Below are positions 18,117-26,563 of a DNA stretch of 64,000 nucleotides, piece after piece. The position numbers and the translations under genes were made by a program. This DNA comes from Bog-756 sp963718405 (GTDB lineage Bacteria > Actinomycetota > Acidimicrobiia > Acidimicrobiales > RAAP-2), in NCBI GenBank assembly GCA_963718405.1, contig CAVQYZ010000004.1, positions 485,954 through 549,953 of the forward strand, written 5' to 3'. The notes below the pieces were generated by a model that was given only the letters and a program-made list of their open reading frames with translations, was not told the origin of the DNA and searched no databases. Positions within the stretch are counted from its first letter, which is position 1, and the number at the start of each line of letters is the position of its first letter.

Positions 18117-18905
18117 TTACACCCGAGGCCTCGGCTGCATCAGTCGTCCGCCCAGACCCCGCACGTCGCCGTCCCCGTCCTCGAGCAACTCCACGTCGAC
18201 GAAGCCGGCGTCGGCGAACAGCGCGGTCGTCTCGGCCACCTGATCGTCGCCGATCTCGAGCAACAACCATCCGCCCCGCTTCAGCCACCGGGGGCTGGTG
18301 GTCACCGCCACCGACACCACCGCCAGACCACGCCGACCCCCGTCCAGGGCCCGGCGGGGTTCGAACTGCTGGACGTCCCGGGGTAGCAGGTGGAGGGCGT
18401 CGGTCGGAACATAGGGCAGCACCCCGGTCATCACGTCCACCTGCCCGGCCAACTCGTCGGGCAACGGCTCGCACAGGCTTCCCTCATACACCTCCACCCC
18501 CTGGCCTCGCGCACACCGGGCCGCACCGGGGTCGATCTCCGTGCCGACCACCCGGGCCCCGGGGCGGCCGGACGCCATGACCATGGCGATGGCGCCCGAC
18601 CCCGTGCACAGATCGACACCCAGCCCGTCGGGCGGCAACAGCTGGGCGGCTCGCCGGGCCAGCCGCTCGGACTGCCATCTGGGGACGTACGTCCCGGGCT
18701 CCACGGCGACATCGAGACCGCAGAAGACCACGGTGCCGGTGATCCAGGCCAGCGGCTCTCCTCTCACGCGCCGGGACACCATCTCGTCGAGGTGGTCACC
18801 GTGGCGGGCCGCCGCCACCAGCTCGTCGGCTTCCTCGGCCGCCGCTACGCATCCGGCCTCCTCGAGCGTGCTGACGATGGTGGCCAGTGACCGGGAGCGG
18901 TCCAT
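18117..18905 (-). CDS. Putative N5-glutamine methyltransferase (HemK/PrmC-like)
   Basis: 262 aa. The N-terminal helical domain (EEADELVAAARHGDHLDEMV) and EPLAWITGTVVFCG match the PrmC substrate-binding domain. The SAM site is VDLCTGSGAIAMVMA. The catalytic NPPY tetrapeptide of PrmC is replaced: the corresponding segment reads MTGVLPYVPTD. Actinobacterial paralogues annotated as putative N5-glutamine methyltransferases also depart from NPPY, so the methyl acceptor may not be a release factor. Confidence 0.75.
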   Translation of the reverse strand: MDRSRSLATIVSTLEEAGCVAAAEEADELVAAARHGDHLDEMVSRRVRGEPLAWITGTVVFCGLDVAVEPGTYVPRWQSERLARRAAQLLPPDGLGVDLCTGSGAIAMVMASGRPGARVVGTEIDPGAARCARGQGVEVYEGSLCEPLPDELAGQVDVMTGVLPYVPTDALHLLPRDVQQFEPRRALDGGRRGLAVVSVAVTTSPRWLKRGGWLLLEIGDDQVAETTALFADAGFVDVELLEDGDGDVRGLGGRLMQPRPRV

Positions 18906-19102
18906 GGGGACATGATGCTCGACCTCCGTACCGGGTGGGGCTCGACCTCGCCCGATGCGGCCGGGGAAAGTCCCGGTAGACCAGGCTTTCGTTTCCGATC
19001 GGGTCGATCGGGTACCGAATTGTTAGTCTGATGCTGGCGGAGCCCAGCCCTCGCACGGGACCAGCCGGGTCTCCGGTCGGCAAGCGATAAAAGGAGGAGC
19101 CG

Positions 19103-19537
19103 GTGTTCCAGGAAGTGGACAACATTGTGGTCGGAGCGGAGGACTCGCCGACGTCACGGCAGGCGGTGGCGGCGGCGGCGAGATTTGCCCGACTGGTAAA
19201 CGGAACCCTGCACATCGTCACCGCCAACAACGCCTACAAGGGCCCGAGCCGTTCCTCCGTCGGGGGCTATGTCGAAGACCCCCACCCCGAGGACGACGTC
19301 CTGAACGGGTTGGCCAAGGTGGCCGAGGATGAAGGGCTCAAGCCCATCATGCACTACTCCACCGATGCTCCGGCCGACGCCGTGGTCACCATCGCCGAGG
19401 AGCTGGACGCCGATCTCATCGTGGTCGGGAATCAGGGGATGAAGGGGGTGCGCCGGGTGCTCGGGAGCATCCCCAACACCGTGGCCCACAACGCCCACTG
19501 CTCGGTACTGATCGTCGACACCATGGAAGACAGCTGA
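19103..19537 (+). CDS. Universal stress protein family
   Basis: 144 aa from GTG 19103 preceded by AAAAGGAGGAG. UspA domain beginning NIVVGAEDSPTSRQAVAAAA and ending with the nucleotide-binding loop GNQGMKGVRRVLGSIPNTV. Acidic overall. It is divergent from the HemK-like gene and convergent with the lipoprotein gene that follows. Confidence 0.9.
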   Translation: MFQEVDNIVVGAEDSPTSRQAVAAAARFARLVNGTLHIVTANNAYKGPSRSSVGGYVEDPHPEDDVLNGLAKVAEDEGLKPIMHYSTDAPADAVVTIAEELDADLIVVGNQGMKGVRRVLGSIPNTVAHNAHCSVLIVDTMEDS

Positions 19538-19567
19538 GCGGACGGAGGCCGACCGGCGTCCGATCGA

Positions 19568-20044
19568 TCAGGAGTGACCGGCCGAGGCCGGGACCACCCG
19601 CACCTGTGAGATCGCCGCCACCTGCGTGCGTAGCCAGCCGGCCACCTCATCCACCTTCGGGTAGGAGCCCGGATCGAAGTACAGCTCGAGCCTGGAGGGC
19701 CCGGCGGCCAGGGCACTCCGGGTGATGCACCCACCCACCTGGGCCTCGGCCGCTGTCGCCAGGTAGGAGATGTCCGCGCTGGAGAGGCGTCGCGTATAGG
19801 CGATAATTCGGAGGTTTCCGCCGGTCCGAGGGGTCGCGGCGTGCTCGTAGCAGCCCAGGCTGCCCGGCACGGTGGTCACGGTGACAGTCAAGTTACGCTT
19901 CACGCAGCTTCCAGCCCCGATCGGACAGCCGGGGGCCTGGGTGGAGTTGGTGGGACCGAAAACGACATTCGAAGGGGAGCAACCGGACAGCATGGCTAGA
20001 GCGAGGGTGCAGAGCGTCAACAGCCCGAGGCACTTCCGGCTCAC
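19568..20044 (-). CDS. Hypothetical lipoprotein
   Basis: 158 aa. The N-terminus MSRKCLGLLTLCTLALAMLS followed by GC is a lipoprotein signal with lipobox LSGC, so the mature protein starts at Cys22 and is anchored outside the membrane. The mature part has three or four further cysteines and one alpha/beta segment (LRIIAYTRRLSSADISYLAT; SRLELYFDPG), without a family I recognise. It is divergent from the gene at 20078. Confidence 0.65.
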   Translation of the reverse strand: MSRKCLGLLTLCTLALAMLSGCSPSNVVFGPTNSTQAPGCPIGAGSCVKRNLTVTVTTVPGSLGCYEHAATPRTGGNLRIIAYTRRLSSADISYLATAAEAQVGGCITRSALAAGPSRLELYFDPGSYPKVDEVAGWLRTQVAAISQVRVVPASAGHS

Positions 20045-20077
20045 CGGTGGCGCCCACCTGTCGGCAGGGGAGTTGGT

Positions 20078-20467
20078 GTGACCGATCGATCGCCCGCACT
20101 GCAGTCAAGCGGCGGCGGAGATCGGAACGGCTTCGGGCTGGGAAGTGCGTTGAGCCGGGTCTGGCAGACACGAGCGGGCCGTCGAGCCATCGTCGGCGGG
20201 GGGATCGTCCTCATCCTGGTGGTCATCCTGATCGTGAGTGTCGTGATGTTCTCATCCTTGTCCCACGAGTCCCAGTCCTACAAGGACGGCTACTCGGCCG
20301 GCGGGAGCGTGGCGTCCTCAGGTGCTTCCAACGGAACGGCCCACCAGGCCTGCGTGTTGGCCGAGCGGGCCCCGTCGGCTGCCGGAGGCATCCCGGCCGA
20401 CGACAACTCGGCCCAGTGGCTGCAGGGCTGCGTGGCCGCGCTGGACAACGCCGAAGCTGACAACTGA
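20078..20467 (+). CDS. Hypothetical single-pass membrane protein
   Basis: 129 aa from GTG 20078. A basic, Gly/Ser-rich cytoplasmic segment of about 35 residues, one transmembrane helix (VGGGIVLILVVILIVSVVMF), then a small extracytoplasmic domain with two cysteines (HQACVLAE and LQGCVAAL). No known domain recognised; the paired cysteines probably form a disulfide. Confidence 0.6.
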   Translation: MTDRSPALQSSGGGDRNGFGLGSALSRVWQTRAGRRAIVGGGIVLILVVILIVSVVMFSSLSHESQSYKDGYSAGGSVASSGASNGTAHQACVLAERAPSAAGGIPADDNSAQWLQGCVAALDNAEADN

Positions 20468-20555
20468 GGCCGATTGTCGGCCCTGGGTAGGCTGGCCGCC
20501 GTGGTCCCGTCCGGAGTGGCGCGCGATCGTCAAACCCGAGCCGGAGGAGATACCG

Positions 20556-21065
20556 ATGAAGAGCACGGATGTGCTGGTCGACGCATTCGAAAGGGTCCGG
20601 GACGCCGTCTACCCTGCCGTGAGCGGCCTTTCGGCCGATGACCTGGCCTTCCGTCCCGACCCCGAGTCCAACTCCATCTCCTGGCTGGTGTGGCACCTCA
20701 CCCGCATACAGGACGACCACGTGGCCGGTCTGGCCCACGACCACCAGGTATGGACGGCTGACGGATGGGCCGATCGCTTCGCTCTGCCCATCGATCCCGC
20801 AGATACCGGTTACGGGCACGACTCCGACACCGTGGCGCTGGTGACGGCGGACGCCCCGTCCCTGCTCGGCTACTTCGAGGCCGTTCATGACAAGACCCTG
20901 GCCTTCATCGGTTCGCTCTCGGATCCCGACCTGGTCCGCGTGGTGGACCGGAACTGGGATCCACCGGTGACCCTCGGGGTCCGACTGGTCAGCGTGATCT
21001 CGGACGATCTACAGCACGTAGGTCAGGCAGCGTACGTCCGAGGGATTCTCGAGCGGGGCCGGTAG
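20556..21065 (+). CDS. DinB/DUF664 family protein (mycothiol-dependent enzyme type)
   Basis: 169 aa from ATG 20556 behind GGAGGAG. Four-helix DinB fold with three metal-binding histidines recognisable in LVWHLTRIQDDHVAG and VISDDLQHVGQAAYVRG. The family includes mycothiol-dependent transferases and isomerases of Actinobacteria, and stress-induced proteins of unknown reaction. The substrate is not apparent. Confidence 0.8.
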   Translation: MKSTDVLVDAFERVRDAVYPAVSGLSADDLAFRPDPESNSISWLVWHLTRIQDDHVAGLAHDHQVWTADGWADRFALPIDPADTGYGHDSDTVALVTADAPSLLGYFEAVHDKTLAFIGSLSDPDLVRVVDRNWDPPVTLGVRLVSVISDDLQHVGQAAYVRGILERGR

Positions 21066-21129
21066 GCCGTTGCCACCCACGCCCTCCGACGCCGTGACCC
21101 GGTGCCGGCCGAGCCCCGGAGCCAGCTGA

Positions 21130-21369
21130 GTGGCGGACGAGGAACCTCAGCTGTGGTTCGGCAAGAGGGACGGCCGGCTCAGATTCGGCCCACTCACCTG
21201 GCAGGGCCGGGCGGCCACCTTCTTGTACCTCTTCTTGGTGCTGGTGGCGTTGGTCACCTACTCGCAACTGGGCCTGACCCTGTTCGTCGTGGGCTTCTAC
21301 ACGGTGGCCTTCGGTTTCGTGGTGGCCGTCAAGTCGGATCTCCTGAAGGACTGGCCGCCCGGGTCCTGA
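21130..21369 (+). CDS. Small two-helix membrane protein
   Basis: 79 aa from GTG 21130. A short soluble head (QLWFGKRDGRLRFGPLTWQG) is followed by two hydrophobic helices (TFLYLFLVLVALVTY and LTLFVVGFYTVAFGFVVAV) and a short tail. No family recognised. Its 3' end overlaps the convergent LysR gene by 41 bp. Confidence 0.5.
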   Translation: MADEEPQLWFGKRDGRLRFGPLTWQGRAATFLYLFLVLVALVTYSQLGLTLFVVGFYTVAFGFVVAVKSDLLKDWPPGS

Positions 21370-22291
21370 TCCCGCCGGAGGATGGATCACGTTCGTCGGG
21401 ATCCGGCCCGGGGGCTCGATCCACGGCCAGTTCGAGGAAGCGGCTGGCCGCCGGGGAGAGCGGTCCACTCCGGTAGACCAGCGCCACCTGCCGGATGGCC
21501 GGCGGATCCGGCCGGGAGACCACGGCCCCCAGCCGTTCGGCGATGAGGGCCATGGACTCGGGAACCAGGGCCGCTCCCGCCCCGGCCAGCACCAGGGGGA
21601 GGATGGCGTCGCGTTGGGCCGACACCACGGCCAGGTGGGGCTGGAGTCCCGCCGCGGCCAGGTGCTCGTCGAGAAGGCGCCGGGTGGAGGTGCCCTCGGG
21701 TGCCGCTACGAAGGGCGTGTGCCGGTTTCCTTCGAGGCCGACCGGCTGCCAACGCTCCGAGGACCAACCGGGAGGCAGGATGAAGACCAAGGTCTGAGAT
21801 CCCAGCGCCACCGACTCCAGGGCATCGGGGATGTCCCGGGCGTCGGTCAGCCCCACTTCCGCCCGACCGGTGATCACGCTGTCGAAGAGATCGAGGCTGT
21901 CCTCGGGAGAGGCCAGCTCGACGCCGACGCCGGGATGGTGGTGGTGAAAGCGACCCACCAATGCCGCCAGCGGGTCAGCGGCCAAGGTGGGCAGACTGGC
22001 CAGTGAGAGCGATCCGGCCTCCAGTCCGGCCACGGCGTCGACCGCGGCCCGACCCGTCTCGAGATCCCGCAGCACCTGGCGGGCCGGACCGAGCAGGGCC
22101 GACCCTGCGGCAGTCAGGTGCACCCGGCGCCCGACCCGGGAGAAGAGCGGCGTGGCCACATCGGCTTCCAACTCCTTGACGGCCAGCGACAACGCCGGCT
22201 GCGAGACGAAGATGGCTCTGGACGCCGCGGTGAAGCCACCGTGGTCCACGACGGCCACGAAGTACTCGAGTCGGCGGGAATCCATTGTCAT
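21329..22291 (-). CDS. LysR family transcriptional regulator
   Basis: 320 aa. The N-terminal winged HTH (MDSRRLEYFVAVVDHGGFTA, SQPALSLAVKELEADV) is followed by a LysR substrate-binding domain from about residue 90. The gene is divergent from the MFS exporter at 22356 with 64 bp between starts, the classic arrangement for a LysR protein controlling its neighbour. A perfect palindrome lies between them. The effector is unknown but may be the exporter's substrate. Start is ATG 22291 or 22285. The C-terminal 30 residues are unconserved and overlap the opposite gene. Confidence 0.9.
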   Translation of the reverse strand: MTMDSRRLEYFVAVVDHGGFTAASRAIFVSQPALSLAVKELEADVATPLFSRVGRRVHLTAAGSALLGPARQVLRDLETGRAAVDAVAGLEAGSLSLASLPTLAADPLAALVGRFHHHHPGVGVELASPEDSLDLFDSVITGRAEVGLTDARDIPDALESVALGSQTLVFILPPGWSSERWQPVGLEGNRHTPFVAAPEGTSTRRLLDEHLAAAGLQPHLAVVSAQRDAILPLVLAGAGAALVPESMALIAERLGAVVSRPDPPAIRQVALVYRSGPLSPAASRFLELAVDRAPGPDPDERDPSSGGIRTRAASPSGDPT

Positions 22292-22305
22292 AGCTTATCG
22301 ATTAC

Positions 22306-22318
22306 AGAGATAATCTCT
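22306..22318. promoter_or_regulatory. Palindromic LysR operator candidate
   Basis: AGAGAT-A-ATCTCT is a perfect 6-bp inverted repeat in an AT-rich patch between the divergent LysR and MFS genes. It contains a T-N11-A core when flanks are included, as expected for LysR-type sites. Confidence 0.6.
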
Positions 22319-22355
22319 ATTTTCCTTCTGACTCAGAGGGGTCCACACTCGTTCC

Positions 22356-23892
22356 ATGGACTCCGTCGGACAGGTCAGGACGGATGGCTGGCACCGGATG
22401 CTGGTCGAGCCGAGACGACCCGAGGCCGTCCGGCGCCGGCCGAACTCCTTCTGGCTGGCCGTGGCCACCGTGTGCATCGGGGCCTTCATGGGCCAACTCG
22501 ACGCCAGCATCGTGACCGTGGCCCTGCCCACGTTGCAGCGGAGTTTCCACGCCAGCGTGGGCGCGGTGACCTGGGTGGGCCTGAGCTACCTGTTGGTCCT
22601 GGTGGCCACGGTGGCGGCGGTGGGTCGTTTCGCCGACATGTGGGGCCACAAGCTCCTCTACATCTACGGGTTCGGACTCTTCGTGCTGGGCTCGGTGCTC
22701 TGCGGGTTAGCTCCGAGTCTCGGGGCTCTGATCGCCTTCCGCGCCGTGCAGGCCGTGGGTGCGGCTCTCCTGCAGGCCAACAGCGTGGCCATCATCGTGC
22801 TGGCCGTGCCCAAGCGCTCACTGGGCGGGGCCATCGGGATCCAGGGGGCGGCCCAGGCTGTCGGATTGGCCCTCGGCCCGACAGTTGGAGGGTTGTTGTT
22901 GGCGGCGGGCGGCTGGAGGCTCATCTTCTTCGTCACCGTCCCCTTCGGCCTGGTGGGCATGCTGGCCGGAGCTGTGGCTGGTGCCGCGGAGCCGCCACCT
23001 CCAGGCCCGCGAACCCTTCGACTGGAGCGGCTTGGCCCTGTTCTTCCCGGCCGTGGTGGCGGTCTTTGCCGCCATCTCCTTCGGGAGCTCTCTCGGGTGG
23101 ACCTCCGAGGTGGTGGTGGGCCTGGTCCTCGTCGGTGCCTGCCTCGGCACCGCCTTCGTGGCCCGGGAGCGGCGCTGTCGGATGCCCCTGCTCGATCTGG
23201 GGCTCTTCCGCCGGCGCCGGTTCAGCGCCGGAATCGTGAGCGGAATGCTCTCGTACCTGGTCCTGTTCGGGGTCCTCTTTGTGGTGCCCTTCTACCTGGA
23301 GCGGGGGCTGCGCCTCGGCTCCGGGCGAGCTGGTCTCGAGCTCATGGCCATGCCGCTGGCTCTCGGAGTGACCGCCCCGGCCGCCGGTCGCCTGGCCGAC
23401 CGCCTGGGCCCACGCCAGTTGACGATGGGAGGGATGATCCTGGTGGCCCTGGGCCTGGGGGCGCTGTCCATGGTGGGCCGATCAACCGTCGGCTTCGTCG
23501 GCCTGTTGGCGGCCGTCGGGATCGGACTGGGCTGCTTCACGCCCCCCAACAACGCCACCATCATGGCTTCGGTGCCCCGCCAGCAGGCCGGCCTGGCCTC
23601 GGGAGTCCTGAATATGAGCCGGGGGATGGGCACCGCCCTCGGCTTGGCCCTGACCGGGCTGGTGTTCGATGTGGCCGGAGGTCAAGCCCTCCTGTCCGCC
23701 GACGCACGCCATGCCTTTTCGGTGGCGGTCCTGTTTCTGGCCTCGGTCGCCCTGGCCGCAGCCGGGGTGGCCGGGCTCGCAGAGGGGCACGGTCGACGCC
23801 GGTCTTCGCAATTGCCAGCGGGGTCGGGGTCCCTACTCTTGGGGTGCTCCCGATCTGGTCAATCGCCTCGGCCCGATCTGCCCTGTCGGTAG
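22356..23892 (+). CDS. MFS drug exporter (DHA2/EmrB-like), frameshifted
   Basis: 511 aa after removal of one extra base near 22980. It begins with GAFMGQLDASIVTVALPTLQ, the motif of 14-helix drug/H+ antiporters, followed by FADMWGHKLLYIYGFG and about 14 hydrophobic segments. It exports hydrophobic compounds using the proton gradient. It is divergent from the LysR gene and is probably its target. Its 3' end overlaps the convergent EamA-type transporter gene by 60 bp. Confidence 0.85.
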
Positions 23893-24912
23893 AGGGCGCC
23901 GAATCGCAACCGGGGTCGAAATGGGAGTGGAGATGGGAGCCTTGGACCGGTGTGAGCAGCGGTTGGCCGCCCCGGCCGGAGACGGCACCAGGGCGGGAGC
24001 AACCTCGGCCGGGCCCTCTTCCTCGTGGAGGGAGGGCTGGCTCTCCTCTTGCACCAGGGGACTGCGGCTCAACATGATCACGCTGCCCACCAGCACGGCC
24101 AGGGCCAGCAACTCGCCGACCAGCGCCGAAGGGGCCAGATTGAGGTGCTCCCCGAAGAGCACCACACCGAGCACGCTCGCCACCAGGGGATCGACGACGG
24201 TCAGCCCGGGCTGGGACGCAGCCAACGAACCCGCTTGAAAGGCGTTGGACGCCAGGAACATCGACGCTGCTCCGGCGATCAGCAGAACGTAGGGCGACCA
24301 ATTCGTGAACACTCCGACCGGGCCCTGGGACAGATGCGTGCTCAGCTCCTTGATCACGGCAGCTACGAAGCCGAATCCGACGGCGGCGGCGATCCCCAGC
24401 AATGAGGCCTTGCGCCCGCCCTGAAGGGCATGGCCGTCCCGGCCCGGTAGGTAGGCCATCGCGGCCAGTATCCCGGCCAACACCAGCGTGGAGAGCCCGG
24501 CGAACACCCACATCATGGAGCTGGTGTGGTGGTGTCCGCCGGCTGGTCGGGCCAGAGCCAGGAACACGCCCAGTCCCAACACCATGCCCACCGCCGAGAC
24601 CCAGTCCCGCGCGTGCACCCGATGGCGGTCGTGCAGGGCCATCATGGCGAAGACGATCACCAGTTCGGTGGCGATGAGGGGCTGGACCAGGCTGAGGCTT
24701 CCCACCCGCAACGCTTCCACCTGAAAGACGAAGCCGATGATCATGCTGGCAATCCCGAGGAACCACACCGGACGGTGGAGGAGGTAGCCCGCCAGCCGCC
24801 AACTGAAGCTCATCTCACCGGGCGCCGGGGCTGCGGCCCGGCGCTGGGCCACCGACGCCAACGCCGTGAACCCGCTGGCCGTCAAGGCCAGGATCACCAC
24901 CTCCACCGTCAT
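23833..24912 (-). CDS. EamA/DMT-type membrane transporter
   Basis: 359 aa from ATG 24912. Nine or ten hydrophobic helices (for example LVQPLIATELVIVFAMMAL, MWVFAGLSTLVLAGILAAMA, LTVVDPLVASVLGVVLFGE) are arranged as in DMT-family permeases, and LVQPLIATEL plus VVDPLVASVLG are repeats of each other as expected. A 75-residue polar C-terminal tail, unusual for the family, overlaps the MFS gene on the other strand. The substrate is unknown. Confidence 0.75.
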   Translation of the reverse strand: MTVEVVILALTASGFTALASVAQRRAAAPAPGEMSFSWRLAGYLLHRPVWFLGIASMIIGFVFQVEALRVGSLSLVQPLIATELVIVFAMMALHDRHRVHARDWVSAVGMVLGLGVFLALARPAGGHHHTSSMMWVFAGLSTLVLAGILAAMAYLPGRDGHALQGGRKASLLGIAAAVGFGFVAAVIKELSTHLSQGPVGVFTNWSPYVLLIAGAASMFLASNAFQAGSLAASQPGLTVVDPLVASVLGVVLFGEHLNLAPSALVGELLALAVLVGSVIMLSRSPLVQEESQPSLHEEEGPAEVAPALVPSPAGAANRCSHRSKAPISTPISTPVAIRRPLPTGQIGPRRLTRSGAPQE

Positions 24913-25203
24913 GATCCGGCCCCCGTGAGGCTCAAACCGGCCGACACCTCCGCCCGCGCGTTCGCCCCGGCAGCACCCGCCCGTCTCCCGTTTCCCCCGT
25001 TGCCGCTCATACCAGATGCAACCAGTTGCGCCCACAAACGATTCCCCCGCAGAACCGGCCCCACAGGATCCGGCCGGACTTCCTTCCCGTGCCGGAGTTG
25101 CGACACCGACGGTTTCGTTGGACGGAGATCCGGTTCGGTGAGTGGGAGCGAGTGGTGGCGACCGGCCGTAACATGGCCCGAAACGGACGACCTAGGAGGT
25201 CTC

Positions 25204-25563
25204 GTGGCACGCGATGAACTCGATCGGGCCAGTTGGCAAGAGGCGCTGGCGGCCATCTCCAACGAGCATCAGGGAGATGACGTCACCGTCGAAGTGATGG
25301 CCTCGGACTTTGGAGACCAGCACGAGGTGGAACAGCTCCCGTTCGCCTACGTCGAATACGACCCCCACGATGATGAAGCGAGCGTCGGAGTGGGCGGTAT
25401 CGACGGTAGGTACCCGGTGGTCCTACGGCACTCCGTCCTGCATCCTCGGACCATCGCCGTCGGCTCACCCGATGATGAGGAGGCCTCGACGCTGGAGTTC
25501 GTCGACCCCGACGATGTCGTGACGCTGGTGACCTTCCGCCGCCGCCCCGAGTTGTCCGCCTGA
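25204..25563 (+). CDS. DUF5335-like small protein
   Basis: 119 aa from GTG 25204, preceded by AGGAGG. It contains LDRASWQEALAAISNEHQGD, VEVMASDFGDQHEVEQLPFA and VLHPRTIAVGSP, then VTLVTFRRRP. The pattern matches a short actinobacterial family (DUF5335) often found with stress genes. No catalytic motif is visible. Acidic, soluble, cytoplasmic. Confidence 0.65.
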   Translation: MARDELDRASWQEALAAISNEHQGDDVTVEVMASDFGDQHEVEQLPFAYVEYDPHDDEASVGVGGIDGRYPVVLRHSVLHPRTIAVGSPDDEEASTLEFVDPDDVVTLVTFRRRPELSA

Positions 25564-25588
25564 TCGGCTTCGCCGGGTGAGGCGCCGG

Positions 25589-25966
25589 TCAGATGGCCGA
25601 GTCCTCTTGTTCCTCGACCGTGACCTCGGCCCGGGGATCAGCTTCCTCTTCGATGGTGAGCTCAGCGGCGGGGTTGGCTTCCAGGCGTTCGTCGGGGATG
25701 GGTCGGCCGCTGCGGACCGACAGGCCGTAGGTCCCGTCGTCAAGGCGCTTTTCAGCCCGATCGATCGCCGCCAGATGGTCGCGTAGCTGCGCCATCACGG
25801 AGTTGTTGGTGCCCTCACCGGTGAGGGGCTCGGCCGAATCGAACATGTCCCCTTCTTGATCGGCCGCGGTTCGATCGGCTTGCTGGCTCCCCTCCATGTC
25901 TGTCACCAGACGTTGCGTTCGGAGGCGGTCCGCCTCGAGCAGCTCTCTGGCCTTGGTGATCTCCAC
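25589..25966 (-). CDS. DksA/TraR-like protein lacking the zinc cysteines
   Basis: 125 aa. A coiled-coil N-terminal half (KARELLEADRLRTQRLVTDM, MAQLRDHLAAIDRAEKRLDD) is followed by GTYGLSVRSGRPIPDERLEA and NPAAELTIEE. In DksA/TraR proteins these positions read YGxCxxCGxPIxxxRLxAxP with two more cysteines later. Here all four cysteines are replaced. Such zinc-less relatives can still insert the coiled coil into the RNA polymerase secondary channel, but this one is unproven. Confidence 0.75.
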   Translation of the reverse strand: MEITKARELLEADRLRTQRLVTDMEGSQQADRTAADQEGDMFDSAEPLTGEGTNNSVMAQLRDHLAAIDRAEKRLDDGTYGLSVRSGRPIPDERLEANPAAELTIEEEADPRAEVTVEEQEDSAI

Positions 25967-26073
25967 AATGGCTCCTTGCTGGGGTTCCCGGTATCGGCGG
26001 CCATGCTACCCATCGCTGCTTCGGCGGTCGGCCCCACGGCTCGCACCAGGTGCTTGAGCCTAATATCGGGCTC

Positions 26074-26484
26074 ATGGTGACGACGCCGGACCCGCCCCGC
26101 ATGGTCAATGTCAAACGGTTCTTCATGAGCCTGTCGACCAACAGGGCAGAAGAGGTGGCGCGTGAACTCCTGTCGCCCAAGGTGACTTACACCGTTCCGG
26201 GCAGATCGTCGGTGTCGGGGGTCTTCCACGGACCGGACGAGGTGCAGCGCCACCTGGCCACCATCTTCGGGATGTCCAACTGCACCTATGACGTGATCAA
26301 GTGGGACGACTGGATGCTGGGAGAGAACCACATTTCCGTGCTTCTCACCATGCAGATCCAGCGGAACCGGTCCATGTTCAAGGGGCACCTGATCTACCTG
26401 GTCCTCACCGACGGACAAGACGCCATCTCCGAGATCACGGTGTACTTCGAGGACCAAGAGGATGCGCACCGGTTCTTCTACTAG
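26074..26484 (+). CDS. SnoaL/NTF2-like domain protein
   Basis: 136 aa from ATG 26074. It has the cone-shaped NTF2 pattern: N-terminal helix NVKRFFMSLSTNRAEEVARE, LLSPKVTYTVPG, GPDEVQRHLATIF, then strands HISVLLTMQIQRN, GHLIYLVLTDGQD and ISEITVYFEDQ. The family includes steroid isomerases, polyketide cyclases and small ligand binders. It is convergent with the thiolase/DUF35 operon, so a role with that pathway is possible but unproven. Confidence 0.75.
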   Translation: MVTTPDPPRMVNVKRFFMSLSTNRAEEVARELLSPKVTYTVPGRSSVSGVFHGPDEVQRHLATIFGMSNCTYDVIKWDDWMLGENHISVLLTMQIQRNRSMFKGHLIYLVLTDGQDAISEITVYFEDQEDAHRFFY

Positions 26485-26532
26485 AGAGTCGGCTGGGCTT
26501 GGCGCGCCTCCTACGACGGGAGCCCGCTCAAC

Positions 26533-26549
26533 GAGCTCATCGTGAGCTC
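26533..26549. terminator. Hairpin between convergent genes
   Basis: GAGCTCA-TCG-TGAGCTC forms a perfect 7-bp stem with a 3-nt loop between the convergent NTF2-like gene and thiolase. It has no T tract, so termination is inferred from position. Confidence 0.5.
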
Positions 26550-26563
26550 GGCAGTCGGCTGAG

